64,000 bases of DNA from Hanleya hanleyi (taxonomy: Eukaryota > Mollusca > Polyplacophora > Lepidopleurida > Hanleyidae), in NCBI GenBank assembly GCA_036873755.1, contig JAVTVY010019452.1:1-64000 (forward strand), in the 5' to 3' direction. Below are positions 60,977 through 64,000 of this stretch, one piece after another. Within the stretch, counting starts at the first letter, position 1. Each line of letters starts with the position of its first letter. Both the position numbers and the translations under genes were made by a program. Under the pieces are notes generated by a model. The model ran no database searches, was not told where the DNA came from, and saw nothing but the letters and a program-made list of their open reading frames with translations.

Positions 60977-62017
60977 TTAAGCCAAACTGTCCCGAATTGC
61001 AGACCTAATCAAATTGGCACGTTGCAAATATCCACCATTGGGCTCCCAATCTTCGGCAATCTCAACAGACTCCAATGTGACAGCAGGACCATCATATGTC
61101 TCCCCAAACATCTCGCAGATATTATGCAGCACACAACAGGCAGCTACAACTGTAGGCACATCTTCCAGCTTGGTATCCAACCTCTTCAAAAGACAGCGCC
61201 ACCTTCCTTTCAATCTACCGAATGCATTTTCAATCACCATTCTGGTGCTACTGAGTTTGTAATTATAGTTTTTCTCAGCTCTGGATAAATGATTACCGGG
61301 GTATGCTTTCATCAGCCAGGGTAAAAGTGGATAAGCAGGATCCCCTATCAGTAATACTGGTATTTCTACATCACCAAGAATCAGAGCCGGAGTGTTTGGA
61401 AACAAATGACCAGTCTGACCTAAATCAAACAGTGGAGAATTGTGGAATACACGTGCATCATGGGTACGCCCTGGCCATCCTATATATATGTCAAGAAAAC
61501 AGTACCGAGAATCTACGACACCCTGGATAATGATGGAATGGAAGCTTTTCCTGTTGAAGTAATCAGTATGATTTGAAGGCGGAGCTACAATAGGAATGTG
61601 ACTGCCGTCAATGGCTCCAGCAACATTAGGAAATCCAACCATACCTTGAAAGCGTTGAATGTTGCTCAGTAATACCTCGGGGTCATGCGTGAATTTAATA
61701 ATACTTGGCATCAACTGGTTTACGATAGTTCTACATACTTCCTGTGTTACACCTACCACTGTGGACTTTGCAACACCAAATAAATGACCAATGGTGCGAA
61801 AATCGGCATTTGTTGATAGTCGCCATAGTGTCATTGCCACACGTCGTTGAACAGAAAGGGGCGAACGAAATTTAGTGACCTTCTTCGTAATGTAAGGCGA
61901 GAGTTGAAGACAGAGATATTTGAAGGTTAATCTGGACATTCTGAAATTGTCATGCCAGTCCTTGTCATCCCATGAACGGGTTATTTTTCCCCAAAATGTT
62001 TGTTGTCGCAGTTTGCA
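60977..62017 (-). CDS. Harbinger (HARBI1-like) DDE transposase
   Basis: From ATG at 61939 the frame gives 320 residues. It is open for a further 26 codons upstream (QQTFWGKITRSWDDKDWHDN then FR), which match the usual lead-in to the family's FRMS-xx-TFxYLC motif. So the real protein probably begins in an upstream exon joined near an AG at 62018, giving about 346 codons here, near the usual HARBI1 length of about 350. Numbered from the ATG: a helix-turn-helix-like N-terminal part (RRVAMTLWRLSTNADFRTIG, then FGVAKSTV, 32-61), then the RNase H-fold DDE domain with D111 in VAGAIDGSHIPI, GWPGRTHDARVF at 154-165, D200 in LIGDPAYPL and E237 in VIENAFGRLKGRW. The D200 to E237 spacing fits a D-D-E triad. 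It binds transposon ends and cuts and rejoins DNA together with the Myb-like partner, possibly the gene at 50080-55129. No stop or frameshift is seen, so it may be active or recently active. Confidence 0.9.
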   Translation of the reverse strand, partial: CKLRQQTFWGKITRSWDDKDWHDNFRMSRLTFKYLCLQLSPYITKKVTKFRSPLSVQRRVAMTLWRLSTNADFRTIGHLFGVAKSTVVGVTQEVCRTIVNQLMPSIIKFTHDPEVLLSNIQRFQGMVGFPNVAGAIDGSHIPIVAPPSNHTDYFNRKSFHSIIIQGVVDSRYCFLDIYIGWPGRTHDARVFHNSPLFDLGQTGHLFPNTPALILGDVEIPVLLIGDPAYPLLPWLMKAYPGNHLSRAEKNYNYKLSSTRMVIENAFGRLKGRWRCLLKRLDTKLEDVPTVVAACCVLHNICEMFGETYDGPAVTLESVEIAEDWEPNGGYLQRANLIRSAIRDSLA

Positions 62018-64000
62018 CTAGTCCAATAAAATGGATCGTTCAGGCTCTTGTTTAATATGCTGGAGTTATTGGGAGCCAGAACGTCCTATAGAAAATGTCA
62101 TTTTGTCCATAGGAGTCACGCTGACCACCACAACGACCCCTAAAAATTCACTGTTTTTGTCGAAATACAGCAATGCCATGTCTACTCACCATGCAAAAAC
62201 TGTTCTCTGATATGTTTTCATCCAAGTCGCACCACTAGTAATTGTGGATGGGTCAAACAAATTATATCAAACCGTCAAAGTTAGTGTGTGCTCAATTCAG
62301 CAGCCAGTTTGTCTGCTGGAAGCATGGCTTCCTCATAGTAGAACGGCAAACAATGGAATGGAAGCGAGGCCACAAACACCACGTGACACTGCCCGCGGTC
62401 AAGGTTCGTAGGCGAAATGAACAAGCGCTGACAGTGAAGGGGAACAAAAAAGGGGCTGTCATTTGCAAATCAATAAGTGACACCGTCTTTCCGCGAGAAA
62501 ATCCTACCGTGTAATATTTGGGGGGGGGGGGATACGTTGAAATACGTTTTTGAATTGAGGGCCTGCAACAGTTCTAACATTCTAACAAATATCGCTCCGT
62601 ATTATCCCACAATTATTACAATATTTCAATACGCATTTTGAAAGTCCACATTTCAATACCCAAAATATTACTCAACTGTTCCTTTTCAAATATTACTTAA
62701 CTTTTGGCATCAATATTAGGCACATTAATGAATATATAAGATTAGTTATTGTGAAAAATTCCAATAAACGTATGAATTGTCTCTTCGCTCGTTGTATTTT
62801 TCCGCAATCGCGGTATCACCTTGGAACGCGCATTTGCGGAGGTGGTTGAGGCAGAGAATGAAGACAACTTTCGCGAAGTTAGTTTCCCTACATTCTTTCA
62901 CGACTTTAGACTCTTATTGTTCACCCATGATTCATTGTGGAACATTCTCAATTTCAGTTTAGTTTTGAAAGTTTGGTACACCGCTAGTCTGATGTGGTAG
63001 CTCAGGGTTTTCTTTCACAAAGATGGAAGTGTGATGGAAGTCGCTCATAAAACATTCTTTTCTGCTAGTCTTAATTTACGTTTGATCGGAGGGCGGGGGC
63101 TGATCAAATTAGGTTACGCCTCAAGTGCGGCACAGCTTTTTTCGACATTTCATCAAGTATGCAGTTCATTCCAACTATATGCATCTTTTCATTTTAGATA
63201 CTGGTACTGGTACATCATCCGGGATAGCAGAAGTCATCCTCGCCGACCAGGCCTCAAAAAGAGTCAGCTTCCACATTCTCACCTGTGATCGAAACAACCT
63301 TACCCTACCGGTACCTACGACAGGCCACACAGAGGGGCCAGCAACCAAGCCGCCCCTAGTTACGCGTTGTTCATACATTTATTTTTCTTACATTTGAACC
63401 ATAGTCTTCAAATATACAGTAAACCATACTCGCGATATTCATGCTACAAATGTATGTACATTACTAAATATACATTATCGTCTTCTCTCTGCTCTCTTGT
63501 CTTTTAATTATATCCTTCCTCGACGAAAGACCTGTCCTCCATGTGATCTCTTCCTTATACAACGCTAATAGTGGGTAACCCAAAATAAGCATATATATGA
63601 TCATTAAGATGAGCCAAACTGAACAGACCTGGTACACACCAATTCTAATGATATAACCACGTTAGCAAACATGACACCCGAAAGTGAACAATATGACTAT
63701 CATAACGGGGGCCACTCCGAGTCAATTTCGGCACTCTAACTTGATGTGCCCAGTCCTTGCACACTACTAAATGCAACCTGGGGAAGTGTGCCACACTTTC
63801 ATCTATTTGCCATATCATATCATTATAACCTCAACAACGACGCATAATAATATCAATAAACTCCTTGAGGAGGCCACCCCTATTTTATACATAAAGTATA
63901 CAGACAAAATGTAAGCGACAGTGTGTGATGACATCAGTACATTGTTTACTGTACCTGGCCTAGAAAATACGGGACCAAGCTGAAGCAGTTGGATTTGCCG
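62018..64000. other. 5' flank of the transposase gene; no further gene recognised
   Basis: Short open frames (up to 90 codons) on both strands have no motifs I recognise. A poly-G run lies at 62519-62531. No inverse of the AGGCTCGGTCACACT sequence at 49847 is visible, so the right terminus of the element that owns the transposase is not identified. Confidence 0.45.

Noticed and set aside
63031..63397. Overlapping 85-90 codon frames near the window end, possible exon of a host gene
   Set aside because: No domain could be recognised in any frame, and the splice context is ambiguous.

Overview
This is eukaryotic, metazoan DNA: AT-rich, intron-bearing, packed with transposable elements, with very little intact coding sequence. 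Several repeats are of kinds I know from mollusc genomes: SINEs whose tails end in tandem CACT, a 5S-rRNA-headed SINE, arrays of TGACCTTTGACC, and a block opening with GCCTCCCCCAACTATGTTGGGGGGAG. I therefore infer a mollusc, probably a bivalve; the species cannot be fixed from this window.

Region 1 (1-25.1 kb) is built around an ~8 kb segmental duplication in direct orientation: unit A 1-8030 and unit B 16944-25096. Each unit holds, on the minus strand, a single-exon class A GPCR gene and two degraded LINE C-termini, plus an internal ~0.7 kb tandem repeat. The unit A receptor (6465-7577) is open. The unit B receptor (23391-24503) is broken by a stop at the end of TM6 and a 19-bp deletion after TM7. 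Between the units lie a 4.16 kb terminal-inverted-repeat element full of GTTGAACG words (8688-12845), a TTAA-flanked MITE, another LINE fragment and a palindromic 31-33 bp minisatellite that runs almost to the start of unit B.

Region 2 (25.1-31 kb) is non-coding: a tRNA-like sequence, a ~1.8 kb tandem repeat carrying nuclear-receptor-type motifs, and an element with AACACTAGTGTT palindromes.

Region 3 (31.0-48.3 kb) is a 17.3 kb composite of three same-orientation copies (A, B-partial, C) of one large non-coding transposon. It has GGGCCGGTTGTTCGA termini and CTG at every junction, compatible with the Harbinger superfamily. Younger SINEs and MITEs inside A or C date the copies relative to each other.

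Region 4 (48.3-64 kb) carries the two classical Harbinger genes facing each other. One is a four-exon Myb/SANT-like gene (50080-55129, plus strand, apparently frameshifted by one base). The other is a HARBI1-like DDE transposase open over about 346 codons (60977-62017, minus strand). They are separated and interrupted by a 496-bp foldback element, SINEs, a minisatellite and mariner-type MITEs. They may be the two ends of one decayed autonomous Harbinger, but I could not find a matching pair of termini.

The points most worth following are the receptor pair, whose membrane core diverges more than its third intracellular loop and which lacks the aminergic Asp3.32; the CTG-targeted composite Harbinger array; the paired Harbinger genes; and the element families with palindromic word arrays.
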